From the NCBI RefSeq assembly GCF_001562055.1, contig NZ_LLWE01000032.1:1-64000 (forward strand): a stretch of 64,000 nt of DNA, given 5' to 3'. Source of the DNA: Polycladidibacter stylochi (GTDB lineage: Bacteria > Pseudomonadota > Alphaproteobacteria > Rhizobiales > Stappiaceae). The position numbers were made by a program, and so were the translations under genes. Numbering within the stretch: the first letter of the stretch is position 1; the number at the start of each line of letters is the position of its first letter. Shown one piece after another: positions 44,726 to 52,553 of the stretch. The notes under the pieces are model-generated. The model saw nothing but the letters and a program-made list of their open reading frames with translations. It ran no database searches and was not told the origin of the DNA.

Positions 44726-45658
44726 ATGCGCAACCGAGATACCTTAAGCTTTTCCCATGACCATTCATTTTTAAGCGCACATCAAGAGCGTAACGAAAAA
44801 CGGGTGTGGCTGGTTATTGCTCTCACAGCAGCGATGATGGTGATTGAAATTGCAGCTGGACACTGGTTTGGTTCCATGGCGCTTATTGCAGATGGGTGGC
44901 ATATGTTAACCCATGCAGGGGCGATGCTAATTGCCGTGCTGGCCTATCGTTTCGCCCGAAAAAACATTGACAATCGAAGCTTCAGTTTTGGAACAGGAAA
45001 AGCTGGCGACCTTGCAGGATTTGCAAGTGCGATACTTTTGCTTTTGATTGCGCTATTGATCGGCTGGGAAAGCGTGATGCGCTTGGTGAGCCCCGTGGAT
45101 ATTAGCTTTGAGCAAGCCATCTTGGTGGGGATCATTGGGCTTGTTGTTAACTTGGCTTGTGCGTGGTTATTGCGGGATAACCATCACCATCACTATCACC
45201 CACATGATCACACCCATCATAGTCATAGCCGTGATAGTAACCTTCGGGCCGCTTATTTACATGTCTTGGCGGACGCACTCACCTCGGTGCTCGCAATAGT
45301 GGCGCTGCTTGTTGGGCGTACTTATGGATGGTTTTGGGCGGACCCTTTCATGGGGGTTGTTGGGGCGGTTGTGATTACGCGTTGGTCCTGGGGGCTCATT
45401 CGAGAAACAGCTGCGGTTCTTTTAGATCGTGTCCCCCAAGGCAATGATCTTGAAAACAAAGTGATAAGCGCAATTACGACTGATCAGGACAGAATTTCTG
45501 ATCTTCATCTATGGCAGATAGGCCCGGGCCACTACTCACTAATTTTGTCAATAATTTCACAAGCTCCCAAAACTGCAGAGCAATACAAAGCCCGTTTGGC
45601 CGAATTTGCTCATTTGTCGCACATCACTGTAGAAGTGCATCAAGTTCAAGAGATTTGA
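44726..45658 (+). CDS. dmeF: CDF family Ni/Co efflux protein DmeF
   Basis: 310 residues with six membrane segments. DGWHMLTHA in the second segment and HVLADALTSVLA in the fifth hold the metal-site Asp/His residues in the DmeF pattern. A His-rich loop (HHHHYHPHDHTHHSHS near residue 152) precedes segment five. The protein exports Co2+ or Ni2+ from the cytoplasm in exchange for protons. It follows the repressor gene by 30 bases. Confidence 0.92.
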   Translation: MRNRDTLSFSHDHSFLSAHQERNEKRVWLVIALTAAMMVIEIAAGHWFGSMALIADGWHMLTHAGAMLIAVLAYRFARKNIDNRSFSFGTGKAGDLAGFASAILLLLIALLIGWESVMRLVSPVDISFEQAILVGIIGLVVNLACAWLLRDNHHHHYHPHDHTHHSHSRDSNLRAAYLHVLADALTSVLAIVALLVGRTYGWFWADPFMGVVGAVVITRWSWGLIRETAAVLLDRVPQGNDLENKVISAITTDQDRISDLHLWQIGPGHYSLILSIISQAPKTAEQYKARLAEFAHLSHITVEVHQVQEI

Positions 45659-45664
45659 TTTCTT

Positions 45665-46045
45665 ATGCAGGCTAGACAACGAACAAAATCGGTTAGAAAA
45701 GTCTTGGCGCACTGTCAGAGGATTGCTGCGAGTTGCATTTGCCTGACCGTTCTCCTGTGGTTGTTTATGCCTGCATTCACCCATGCGCCCACTTTGGTTC
45801 AAACGCATGTAGAGCATCAGAAAGTCATTGAGAGCCACGGGCATTCTCATGGGTTGGAACAGGACAGATTTTGGGCTTTTCATGGACATCACCATGACGT
45901 TGATGATCATGATCACAGTCAAACTTTCCTAATCCCACCCCGCAACACTAGTAGTTTGCGAATGAATAATGAGGTATGGCCTTTATTAAAGGAAAGACGC
46001 CTGTCTGACCTGAACTTTAGAATAGAACGCCCTCCACGCAGGTAG
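45665..46045 (+). CDS. Small His-rich exported or anchored protein
   Basis: 126 residues. An N-terminal hydrophobic segment (about 22-42) behaves as a signal or anchor, followed by a His/Asp-rich stretch (VEHQKVIESHGHSHG and FHGHHHDVDDHDHSQ) likely to bind Ni or Co in the periplasm. The C-terminus is basic. No named family recognised. It lies six bases after dmeF and in the same operon as HupE, so a periplasmic metal-trapping role is reasonable but inferred. Confidence 0.72.
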   Translation: MQARQRTKSVRKVLAHCQRIAASCICLTVLLWLFMPAFTHAPTLVQTHVEHQKVIESHGHSHGLEQDRFWAFHGHHHDVDDHDHSQTFLIPPRNTSSLRMNNEVWPLLKERRLSDLNFRIERPPRR

Positions 46046-46103
46046 ACGGCGAAACGCAGCCATTGCGTGTTTTTCTACCTATCAACACAAGTGGAGTATT
46101 CCC

Positions 46104-46820
46104 ATGATTACCTTTGTTCAGGGCTTCTTGAGCAAGCTATTTCGGCTTGTCACCCTGTTGGTTGCAATGCTTGCCTTCACAAGCAGCATTTCCTTTGCAC
46201 ACGACGTCACCGCTGGTGATGCCGGTTATATCCAAGAGATATGGGGGGTCCAAATCATCCCATTCATCTATTTGGGCGCTAAACATATGATCACCGGCTA
46301 TGATCATATTCTGTTTCTATTGGGCGTTGTTTTCTTTCTTTATCATAAGAAAGATGTTGCGATTTACGTCAGCCTTTTTGCACTCGGCCATTCCGTCACC
46401 ATGTTGCTTGGCGTTTGGCTGGGCTGGGGTATAAATGCCTATATTATTGACGCAATTATCGGCCTGTCTGTCGTCTACAAGGCACTTGATAACCTCGGCT
46501 ATCTGCGTAAATGCTTTGGTTTTCAACCAAACACCAAAGTTGCCACATTAATCTTTGGTCTGTTCCATGGCACTGGCCTTGCCTCCAAGATCCTAGAATA
46601 CCGAATAGACCCTGAAGGGCTGCTCGCAAACTTGCTTGCTTTCAACCTCGGGGTTGAAATTGGTCAACTATTGGCGTTGTTCTCGATTTTGATCGTAATG
46701 GGATATTGGCGGCATCACCCTAAGTTTTTCAAGCAGGCCACATATGCCAACGTCATCTTGGCTAGCCTTGGCCTTTTCCTGACCTTTAAACAAATTTCCG
46801 GTTTTATCGCCAGCGTCTAG
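46104..46820 (+). CDS. HupE/UreJ family membrane protein
   Basis: 238 residues. A signal-like N-terminus to about residue 33 is followed by HDVTAGD and six membrane segments with GAKHMITGYDHILFLLG, HSVTMLLG and LIFGLFHGTGLASKIL, the HupE/UreJ_2 signature His and Asp motifs. HupE imports nickel in hydrogenase-containing rhizobia. Here it stands behind dmeRF, so it is likely a Ni or Co permease with a counter-balancing role. Could serve urease. Confidence 0.85.
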   Translation: MITFVQGFLSKLFRLVTLLVAMLAFTSSISFAHDVTAGDAGYIQEIWGVQIIPFIYLGAKHMITGYDHILFLLGVVFFLYHKKDVAIYVSLFALGHSVTMLLGVWLGWGINAYIIDAIIGLSVVYKALDNLGYLRKCFGFQPNTKVATLIFGLFHGTGLASKILEYRIDPEGLLANLLAFNLGVEIGQLLALFSILIVMGYWRHHPKFFKQATYANVILASLGLFLTFKQISGFIASV

Positions 46821-46835
46821 AGAGTGGAGATATAA

Positions 46836-47450
46836 ATGCACAACACGCCTACACCCAAGCAGGAAGAACTCCCCTCAAAGGCACAGTTGTTCCGAGCATC
46901 AATTTTAGCTTGCCTCAGCGCAGTATTGATAGGCATATCCATATTCTTGCCAGCTGAGTATGGAGAGGATCCAACCGGCATTGGCAGTTATCTTGGCTTA
47001 ACAGAAATGGGCGAGATTAAACAACAGCTTGCGGCTGAAGCCCACGCAGATGCAGAGGCAAACAAAACTAGCGATGATACGTCTTTCCTTCTAGATCCTT
47101 CGGGTTGGCTAATCTCCTCCGCACATGCGCAGGAAACATGGACGGACGAAATCGAATTCACGCTCGGCCCTGATGAATGGTTCGAAATAAAGGCCACTAT
47201 GAAATCAGGAGAGCATCTCTCCTTTGCCTGGACAGCGGCAGGGGGGCGCATCAACTTTGATCTGCATGGTCACGCGGGTGGTCAAAATGTCTCCTATGAG
47301 AAAGGACGCGGGAAGCGCTCTGGCGAAGGTAGCTTTACAACACCTTTTGCCGGAGACCATGGATGGTTTTGGCGCAACCGGGATGACACAGCTGTAACAG
47401 TAACGCTCAAGTTGCGCGGTGAATATAGCGCAATTGTTCGGAGCGATTAG
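46836..47450 (+). CDS. Membrane-anchored periplasmic protein of the Ni/Co operon
   Basis: 204 residues with one N-terminal membrane segment (about 22-40), an acidic linker and a C-terminal beta-rich domain (EWFEIKATMKSGEHLSFAW, FDLHGHAGGQNVSYEKG, GDHGWFWRNRDDTAVTV). It resembles proteins annotated as transmembrane anchor protein beside CDF exporters. The function is unknown. It closes the operon, followed by a terminator. Confidence 0.72.
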   Translation: MHNTPTPKQEELPSKAQLFRASILACLSAVLIGISIFLPAEYGEDPTGIGSYLGLTEMGEIKQQLAAEAHADAEANKTSDDTSFLLDPSGWLISSAHAQETWTDEIEFTLGPDEWFEIKATMKSGEHLSFAWTAAGGRINFDLHGHAGGQNVSYEKGRGKRSGEGSFTTPFAGDHGWFWRNRDDTAVTVTLKLRGEYSAIVRSD

Positions 47451-47457
47451 AGACAGC

Positions 47458-47497
47458 GAAAGCACACCTTGTTAGAAATGAGGTGTGCTTTCATTTT
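47458..47497 (+). terminator. Terminator of the dmeR operon
   Basis: GAAAGCACACCT, an 11-nt loop and AGGTGTGCTTTC, a perfect 12-bp stem followed by ATTTT. It lies seven bases after the last gene. Confidence 0.8.
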
Positions 47498-47927
47498 GAC
47501 GTGAATTTACCCTAGAAATAGAGGGTGTCGTGAACTTAACCTGAACTTCGCGGCAAGAGCTTTCACTAAGCGGATTTCAAGCGTGAAGCATAGCAGCCTG
47601 AATCGATTATGAGAAAGCGTTGATGCGATGGGACGTTGTTACATAAATCTGTAAGTGAGGTAGTTTGGCCTGATATTTTCCTTTTTGAAGACGTTTTCCA
47701 TGTCATTTAAATATAATGCCGAACGCGTCACAAGTTTAGTAAAGCAAGATACAAGTTGTCGAACTGGCCTGAGTATAATGAGAGCCTGCACCGTCTTGGT
47801 GGTGTAGCCATCTGGATTGAGATGGGCGCTCGTGACGGCTGATATTTGCTGCATTAGCGGGCCTTACTTGCAGCTATCAAGTATGTCCCTTAGGCTCCGA
47901 CAAAAAGCCTAAGAGTTTTCTTGAAAC
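47498..47927. other. Gene-free region carrying a repeat
   Basis: 430 bases with repeat copy B2 (47794-47841) and a 7-bp stem-loop CTTAGGC/GCCTAAG at 47889-47913. The only open frame spans the repeat and is not convincing as a gene. Confidence 0.55.
47794..47841. repeat. Dispersed repeat copy B2
   Basis: 48 bases that match 44133-44180 at 45 positions. The core CCATCT-GGATTG-AGATGG is a perfect stem-loop here. It has no A-type partner next to it, so the element is fragmented. Confidence 0.85.
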
Positions 47928-47956
47928 AAAAATGCCCGCAATGAGCGGGCATTTTT
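47928..47956 (-). terminator. Terminator of the SulP gene
   Basis: AAAAATGCCCGC, 5-nt loop, GCGGGCATTTTT. On the minus strand the stem is followed by T residues, 15 bases beyond the SulP stop. Structure works on both strands. Confidence 0.9.
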
Positions 47957-47971
47957 ACTGGTACTTCGCTT

Positions 47972-49729
47972 TTACAAAGACGATATAGCCTGGTGGTGGC
48001 TTAAAAAGACTTGGCCGCTGAGCTCGTCGAGTAGCTCGGTCTTTTGTAACCTGTCCATCACAGGTCCCTTAATTTCGGTAAGATGTAGCATGATTCCAGC
48101 GTCATGAAGGCGGTGGTTCAGTGCTTCGAGTGACTCCAGCGCGCTGGCATCAATAAAGTTTACTGCCGAGCACATAAGCACCACATGTTTGGTCGCGGCA
48201 CTTTGAGTTGCCAAATCATAAACGGCATCCTCCAGGTAGCGAGCGTTGGCAAAGTACAGGCTTTCATCCACCCGAATGCTGATTAAGTCTTCACGGGTTT
48301 CCACATTATGGCGCAAAATATTGCGGAAATGTTCGGTGCCTGCAACGCGGCCAACAACAGCAATATGCGGTTTGCTGGTGCGGTATAAATAAAGCCCGAT
48401 AGACACCAGTAGCCCGGCCGTTACGCCCTCTTCCACGCCACGTGTGAGGGTGAGCAAGATCGTAATCAGCACAGCAGCAAAATCGGCCTTGGAGTAAGCC
48501 CAAGTGCGTTTCAATACGCTAAAATCGACCAGTGTTAGTACAGCAACAATAATTGTGGCGGCCAAGGTTGCTTTGGGCAAGAAGTAGAGAAGCGGCACCA
48601 AAAATACGGTAGCTAGACCAATTCCAGCAGCGGTAAATAAACCGGCGGCTGGTGTGGCTGCGCCTGCATCATAATTGACAATCGAGCGGGCAAAACCACC
48701 GGTCACCGGATAACCGCCTGTGAAAGCCGCACCCACATTGGCCGCCCCCAAAGCAAGTAGCTCTTGGTTCGGGTCAATTTGCTGGCGTTTGCGTGCAGCC
48801 AACGTTTGCGCCACACTTACCGATTCAACAAAACCGATAATACTGATGAGAATAGCTGGACCGATGAGCATTTGCACCAGCTCCATATCCCAGGCAGGAA
48901 GGGAGAACCCCGGCAATGCATTGGGGACATTACCCACAATGGCAACGCCTTGCTCTTCTAGTGAAAACAATGCTGTTACCAGTGTGGTGGCAAATACTGC
49001 AAATACCGGCCCCGCGCGGGTAACAGCGGCTGCAACACCTTCGGAAAGGCCTAAACGTTTGAGCAATGGTTTAAAGTGTTTACGCACCCAAAACAGAAAC
49101 GCCAAAGCACTAAAACCAAGCCCAGCTGTGGTCCAGTTGACATCTGACAACCCCTGCCAAAGGCTATGCAAGACCTCGACCAAGGTGTGGCCGTGTGCTG
49201 AAATGCCCAAAATATGCTTGAGCTGACTGGCGGCAATAAGCAAGCCACTTGCGGTAATAAAACCGGATATAACAGGATGGCTAAGGAAGTTGGCCAAAAA
49301 GCCAAGGCGCAACAAGCTAAGCCCTAGCAAAAACAAACCGGAAAGCAGCGCAAGTAATAGAGCGGCACCCCAATAGGCTTGCGGGCTATCAAGTGATAGT
49401 GCTCCTATGGAGGCGGCTGTCATGAGCGACACCACAGCCACAGGCCCTACAGCGAGTGCCCGGCTGGTGCCAAACAGCGCATAGGCCAGCAAAGGTGCCA
49501 TTGACGCGTAAAGGCCCGCTTGCGGCGGTAAACCAGCAAGTAGAGCGTATGCCAGCGATTGGGGAATAAGCATTATGGTGACAATAATAGCGGCGATAAA
49601 ATCGGCGCTAAAGGTGCCCCTATTATATTCTCGCCCCCAAGCGAGAATGGGCAAATATTTGGCAGGCCCATGTGCCCGCTTTGGGCTGGCGGCTGGTACG
49701 TGAACGGGCGTTTCACTGGTACTGGTCAT
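47972..49729 (-). CDS. SulP family anion permease with STAS domain
   Basis: 585 residues. The membrane part (about 25-440) shows the signature IPQSLAYALLAGLPPQAGLY and the block GPVAVVSLMTAASIG. A cytoplasmic STAS domain (about 465-585) has MCSAVNFIDASALESLEAL. These transporters take up sulfate, bicarbonate or similar anions with H+ or Na+. No fused carbonic anhydrase. I take ATG 49729 rather than a TTG four codons upstream. Near the persulfide dioxygenase operon, sulfate or sulfite transport is likely. Confidence 0.9.
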   Translation of the reverse strand: MTSTSETPVHVPAASPKRAHGPAKYLPILAWGREYNRGTFSADFIAAIIVTIMLIPQSLAYALLAGLPPQAGLYASMAPLLAYALFGTSRALAVGPVAVVSLMTAASIGALSLDSPQAYWGAALLLALLSGLFLLGLSLLRLGFLANFLSHPVISGFITASGLLIAASQLKHILGISAHGHTLVEVLHSLWQGLSDVNWTTAGLGFSALAFLFWVRKHFKPLLKRLGLSEGVAAAVTRAGPVFAVFATTLVTALFSLEEQGVAIVGNVPNALPGFSLPAWDMELVQMLIGPAILISIIGFVESVSVAQTLAARKRQQIDPNQELLALGAANVGAAFTGGYPVTGGFARSIVNYDAGAATPAAGLFTAAGIGLATVFLVPLLYFLPKATLAATIIVAVLTLVDFSVLKRTWAYSKADFAAVLITILLTLTRGVEEGVTAGLLVSIGLYLYRTSKPHIAVVGRVAGTEHFRNILRHNVETREDLISIRVDESLYFANARYLEDAVYDLATQSAATKHVVLMCSAVNFIDASALESLEALNHRLHDAGIMLHLTEIKGPVMDRLQKTELLDELSGQVFLSHHQAISSL

Positions 49730-49792
49730 GGAATGTTCCAATTTCGGAAGTAATTTCAGCTTTGAGTTTGCAAGAATATGCGCTGCATTCTA

Positions 49793-49826
49793 CCTATCGA
49801 TAGGCAATGGCTTGTGTCGATAGGCA
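49793..49826. promoter_or_regulatory. Direct repeat/palindrome upstream of the SulP gene
   Basis: CCTATCGATAGG (49793-49804) is a perfect palindrome, and TCGATAGGCA occurs twice, at 49797-49806 and 49817-49826, exactly two helical turns apart. It lies 64-97 bases before the SulP start, a good place for a regulator site. The protein is unknown. Confidence 0.6.
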
Positions 49827-49862
49827 TTATTTTGCGCCAATGGTCTTTGGCTAAACTTCGCT

Positions 49863-49959
49863 GATAGAAAACTATCGTTCCTGAGAATGTGGGAACCTCT
49901 CAAAAGAGGCGGGCAGACAATGACCCCTTTTGAGAGGGGAGCCTCTGTAGACAGAGGCT
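49863..49959. other. Array of stem-loops between the Blh operon and SulP
   Basis: Four hairpins in under 100 bases: GATAG/CTATC (49863-49876), CCTCT/AGAGG (49896-49909), CCCCT/AGGGG (49924-49939) and AGCCTCTGT/ACAGAGGCT (49940-49959). The second and third can also pair with each other over 14 bases with one mismatch, giving mutually exclusive folds. It follows the end of the DUF442 gene on the minus strand, so it could end that operon or attenuate read-through into SulP. Confidence 0.6.
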
Positions 49960-49996
49960 TACACACGATGTTGTGTTTTAATCGGCAATGAATACG

Positions 49997-50377
49997 CTAC
50001 TTTGCTGCTTGCCAAATGGTAGAAGAACGCGCACCCGAACGGCAATAAGCCAAAATGGGTCCGGGTAGTTTTTGGAGTGCTTCAGCCATTTTTTGGGTCG
50101 CCTCAGCCGGGTCTTCACCATGGCTTACCGGGACATAAGCAGAAGCAATACCCAGCTTTTCAGCGGCCCCGCTCAGTTCGTAAAAACTCACCTGGCCTGG
50201 GGCTTCGTTATCAGGGCGGTTACAAATAATGGCATTAAAACCCATTTGTTTTATCTGCTCGAGATCTTCCAGGCTCGGCTGGCCGCAAACTGAAAAATTG
50301 TCATCGAGTTTGGAGACGCGCAGACCACCGCCACCGCCAAACAAAGCAGAAACCTTAGACATGAAATTAGAGGACAT
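49997..50377 (-). CDS. DUF442/Blh-associated phosphatase-like protein (TIGR01244 type)
   Basis: 126 residues with a protein-tyrosine-phosphatase fold. AYCRSGARSS is the C-x5-R active loop, and SVCGQPSLEDLEQIKQMGF is the typical beginning. In Blh-type proteins this domain, often with rhodanese-like function, is fused to the persulfide dioxygenase. Here it is separate and overlaps that gene by 11 bases. A sulfur-transfer role is likely. An internal ATG at 50362 is an alternative start. Confidence 0.85.
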   Translation of the reverse strand: MSSNFMSKVSALFGGGGGLRVSKLDDNFSVCGQPSLEDLEQIKQMGFNAIICNRPDNEAPGQVSFYELSGAAEKLGIASAYVPVSHGEDPAEATQKMAEALQKLPGPILAYCRSGARSSTIWQAAK

Positions 50378-51251
50378 TGACTGGAACCTTTAAATATACT
50401 GTACCATTATTTTCTTTATCAGGCAGATCACCTGCCCGCATATTTACCTGAATGGAGGGGACGATCAGGTTGGGCATATCCAAAGTCGCATCGCGTTCGC
50501 TACGCATTTGGACAAACTTTTGTTTATCAGTGCCTTGAGCTACGTGAATGTTTTTCTTTTTCTCGTCAGCCACAGTGGTTTCGAACATTATTTCGCGTCC
50601 GCCTGGCGCGTAGTCATGGCACATGAACAAACGCATTTCGTCTGGAAGGCTTAAAACCTTTTGAACAGATTCAAAGAGTGTTTCTGCATCCCCACCAGGA
50701 AAATCAGCACGTGCGGTGCCGCTATCCGGCATAAAAATGGTGTCGCCAACGAATGTAGCATCACCGATCACGTGTACCATACATGCTGGCGTATGGCCTG
50801 GTGTATGCATTGCAAACGCTTTAAGAGAGCCAATTTCGTAGCTGTCACCATCTTGGAACAAACGGTCGAACTGGCTGCCATCACGTTGGAATTCGGTACC
50901 GGCATTGAATACTTTGCCGAAAACTTCTTGTACGGTTTTTACATGCTCGCCAATACCGATTTTACCGCCCAATTGCTTTTGGATGTAAGGAGCGGCGGAT
51001 AAATGGTCCGCATGCACGTGGGTTTCAATTAACCACTCAAGCTTAAGTTCATTCTCTTTAATGTATTTGATGATCTCATCAGCATGTTCAAAGCTAATAC
51101 GCCCTGCCGCATAATCAATATCCATTACAGAATCAATAATTGCACAGGATTTGCTTTGCGGGTCTTGAACTACATAAGAAATTGTATTGGAAATTGGGTC
51201 GAAAAAATCTTTTACAAGCGGCTTTTGCTGCATGTCCACGGTATAGGTCAT
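50367..51251 (-). CDS. Persulfide dioxygenase (metallo-beta-lactamase fold, Blh/ETHE1-like)
   Basis: 294 residues. The metal site is THVHADHLSAA, with further ligands in MHTPGHTPACM, VGDTIFMPDSGTARADFPGG and MCHDYAPGGRE. The Asp in ADFPGG and the overall block are typical of ETHE1/Blh enzymes, which oxidise glutathione persulfide to sulfite with O2 and one iron. Its operon with YeeE/YedE genes is the BigR-regulon pattern for sulfide detoxification in Proteobacteria. Confidence 0.9.
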   Translation of the reverse strand: MTYTVDMQQKPLVKDFFDPISNTISYVVQDPQSKSCAIIDSVMDIDYAAGRISFEHADEIIKYIKENELKLEWLIETHVHADHLSAAPYIQKQLGGKIGIGEHVKTVQEVFGKVFNAGTEFQRDGSQFDRLFQDGDSYEIGSLKAFAMHTPGHTPACMVHVIGDATFVGDTIFMPDSGTARADFPGGDAETLFESVQKVLSLPDEMRLFMCHDYAPGGREIMFETTVADEKKKNIHVAQGTDKQKFVQMRSERDATLDMPNLIVPSIQVNMRAGDLPDKENNGTVYLKVPVNVL

Positions 51252-51291
51252 GGTTATTCTCCACTAAACGATGTCATTCATTTATAAAAAG

Positions 51292-51360
51292 GGTTACAGA
51301 TATCAAACCAGTAGGGAGGCGCTCCCTGAACCTGGAGGAAGTGGGTTTCAACCTGTAACC
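51292..51360. ncRNA. Compact structured element between the persulfide dioxygenase and YeeE genes
   Basis: Nested stems: GGTTACAG (51292) with CTGTAACC (51353), AAACC (51305) with GGTTT (51344), and inner AGGGAG-GCG-CTCCCT (51313-51327). A T-run follows on both strands (GTTTTTTT on plus, CTTTTTATA on minus). It could be a bidirectional terminator, an attenuator or a small RNA. No family recognised. Confidence 0.5.
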
Positions 51361-51368
51361 AAGTTTTT

Positions 51369-51788
51369 TTAAGCACGAAGCATGATAATGCGTGCCAGTA
51401 TCATGCCGACAGCCATGGCAATGGCAAAAACAAAAAAGCTGCTCGATGTGGCTATGGTCAGAGCGCTGATCGCCGGCCCCGGGCACAAACCACCCAACCC
51501 CCAACCGATACCAAACAGCCCAGAGCCGATAATCAGCCGGTTATCAAGGGCGATTTTTGTTGGCAAGCGAAAGTCGTCGCATGCCAGTGGAGTACCCATA
51601 CGCTGCGCCAAACGAAAGAACGGGAAGGCAACGACAATTGCGCCGCCCATAACGAATGCCAGTGAGGGGTCCCAGTTACCTGCAATGTCCAAGAAGTTCT
51701 GCACTTTTGCAGGGTTAATCATATCGGCAATTGTAAGGCCGGCGCCAAAGGAAAGACCGGCGAGTAAGCCGTAAAAAGCTCTGAGCAT
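51369..51788 (-). CDS. YeeE/YedE family membrane protein, half 2
   Basis: 139 residues with four membrane segments. GLLAGLSFGAGLTIADMINP and GGLCPGPAISALTI are YeeE/YedE blocks with the conserved Cys in the CPGP loop. With the adjacent half it forms a full transporter for thiosulfate-like or sulfur-carrying compounds. Start ATG 51788 with GGAGG upstream. One base separates it from the upstream partner gene, showing tight coupling. Confidence 0.88.
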   Translation of the reverse strand: MLRAFYGLLAGLSFGAGLTIADMINPAKVQNFLDIAGNWDPSLAFVMGGAIVVAFPFFRLAQRMGTPLACDDFRLPTKIALDNRLIIGSGLFGIGWGLGGLCPGPAISALTIATSSSFFVFAIAMAVGMILARIIMLRA

Positions 51789-51789
51789 G

Positions 51790-52224
51790 CTAGCCTCCAA
51801 ACACGTGCTTAAGGAAATAGACAGTAATGGCACCTGTGCTCATAAAGCTTGCCGTTGCGGCCATGGAACGCTTCGAAAAGCGGGTTAATCCGCAAACACC
51901 ATGGCCACTTGTACACCCACCGCCAATCACAGCACCGAAGCCGACCAACAGGCCAGCAGCACCGACCACCCACCAATTGGCAGAGACTGCGACATTTGCA
52001 CTGGTATCGGTGAGGAAGAAATAGAGTATAGGGGCCAAAAGCAAACCAATAACAAAGGAAATCTCCCAGGGCAGTTCTTCCTTGTTATGCGCTGGCACCA
52101 TTATGCGGCTCAAAATTCCGCTAATTCCTGCTATTCGCCCGTTTACAACAAGCAAAATAACGGCTGAAAAACCAATGAGGGCCCCGCCAATCAGGGCATT
52201 TATTGGTGTAAACTCTGTTATCAT
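51790..52224 (-). CDS. YeeE/YedE family membrane protein, half 1
   Basis: 144 residues with four membrane segments. [21 protein letters not shown] leads and [18 protein letters not shown] holds two conserved Cys that in YeeE/TsuA guide thiosulfate by S-H-S contact. It opens the YeeE-YeeE-persulfide dioxygenase-DUF442 operon. Such split pairs (PmpA/PmpB-like) are common in Proteobacteria. GGGGAC precedes the ATG. Confidence 0.88.
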   Translation of the reverse strand: MITEFTPINALIGGALIGFSAVILLVVNGRIAGISGILSRIMVPAHNKEELPWEISFVIGLLLAPILYFFLTDTSANVAVSANWWVVGAAGLLVGFGAVIGGGCTSGHGVCGLTRFSKRSMAATASFMSTGAITVYFLKHVFGG

Positions 52225-52278
52225 TTTGTCCCCACATGAACGATCTGATTTAGACCTTTGTAGTAAGCTTGATCTAAT

Positions 52279-52332
52279 TTAGTTATAACTAATATAAGGA
52301 AATACAAAAACTTGCAAGCGATTTAGCTAAAT
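52279..52332. promoter_or_regulatory. Two palindromes upstream of the sulfur operon
   Basis: TTAGTTATAACTAA (52279-52292) and ATTTAGCTAAAT (52321-52332) are perfect palindromes sharing the TTTAG-type core, about four helical turns apart. A third GATTTAG occurs near 52246. They lie 55-108 bases before the first YeeE gene. AT-rich dyads like these are typical ArsR-family operators; BigR/SqrR would be the expected regulator, but no such gene is in the window. Confidence 0.6.
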
Positions 52333-52370
52333 GTACTTACGCCTGTTTAAAAGCTGTTTCTAATCAAGAT

Positions 52371-52399
52371 AATGAATACGATATCATGTTGTATTCATT
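52371..52399. other. Stem-loop upstream of the YeeE operon
   Basis: AATGAATAC and GTATTCATT form a perfect 9-bp stem with an 11-nt loop, followed on the plus strand by an AT-rich tract. It may insulate the pspA and YeeE transcription units. The remaining stretch to 52553 shows no gene. Confidence 0.55.
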
Positions 52400-52553
52400 T
52401 ATTAATTTTCAGGGGAGGATGCCGTTGGCCAACTGTTTTTGAGTGATGGCTGCACAAATACAAAGTCAATATTGCAGGTTTTGCCGCCTGGGGTTTCTTG
52501 TCGCTCGCCCAGGCAGCTGTTCTTGAAATAAACGCGCAATTGCGTGCTAAGGC

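Noticed and set aside
47639-47854. 71-residue minus-strand frame over repeat B2
   Set aside because: Same reason as the 44104 frame; no independent support for translation.
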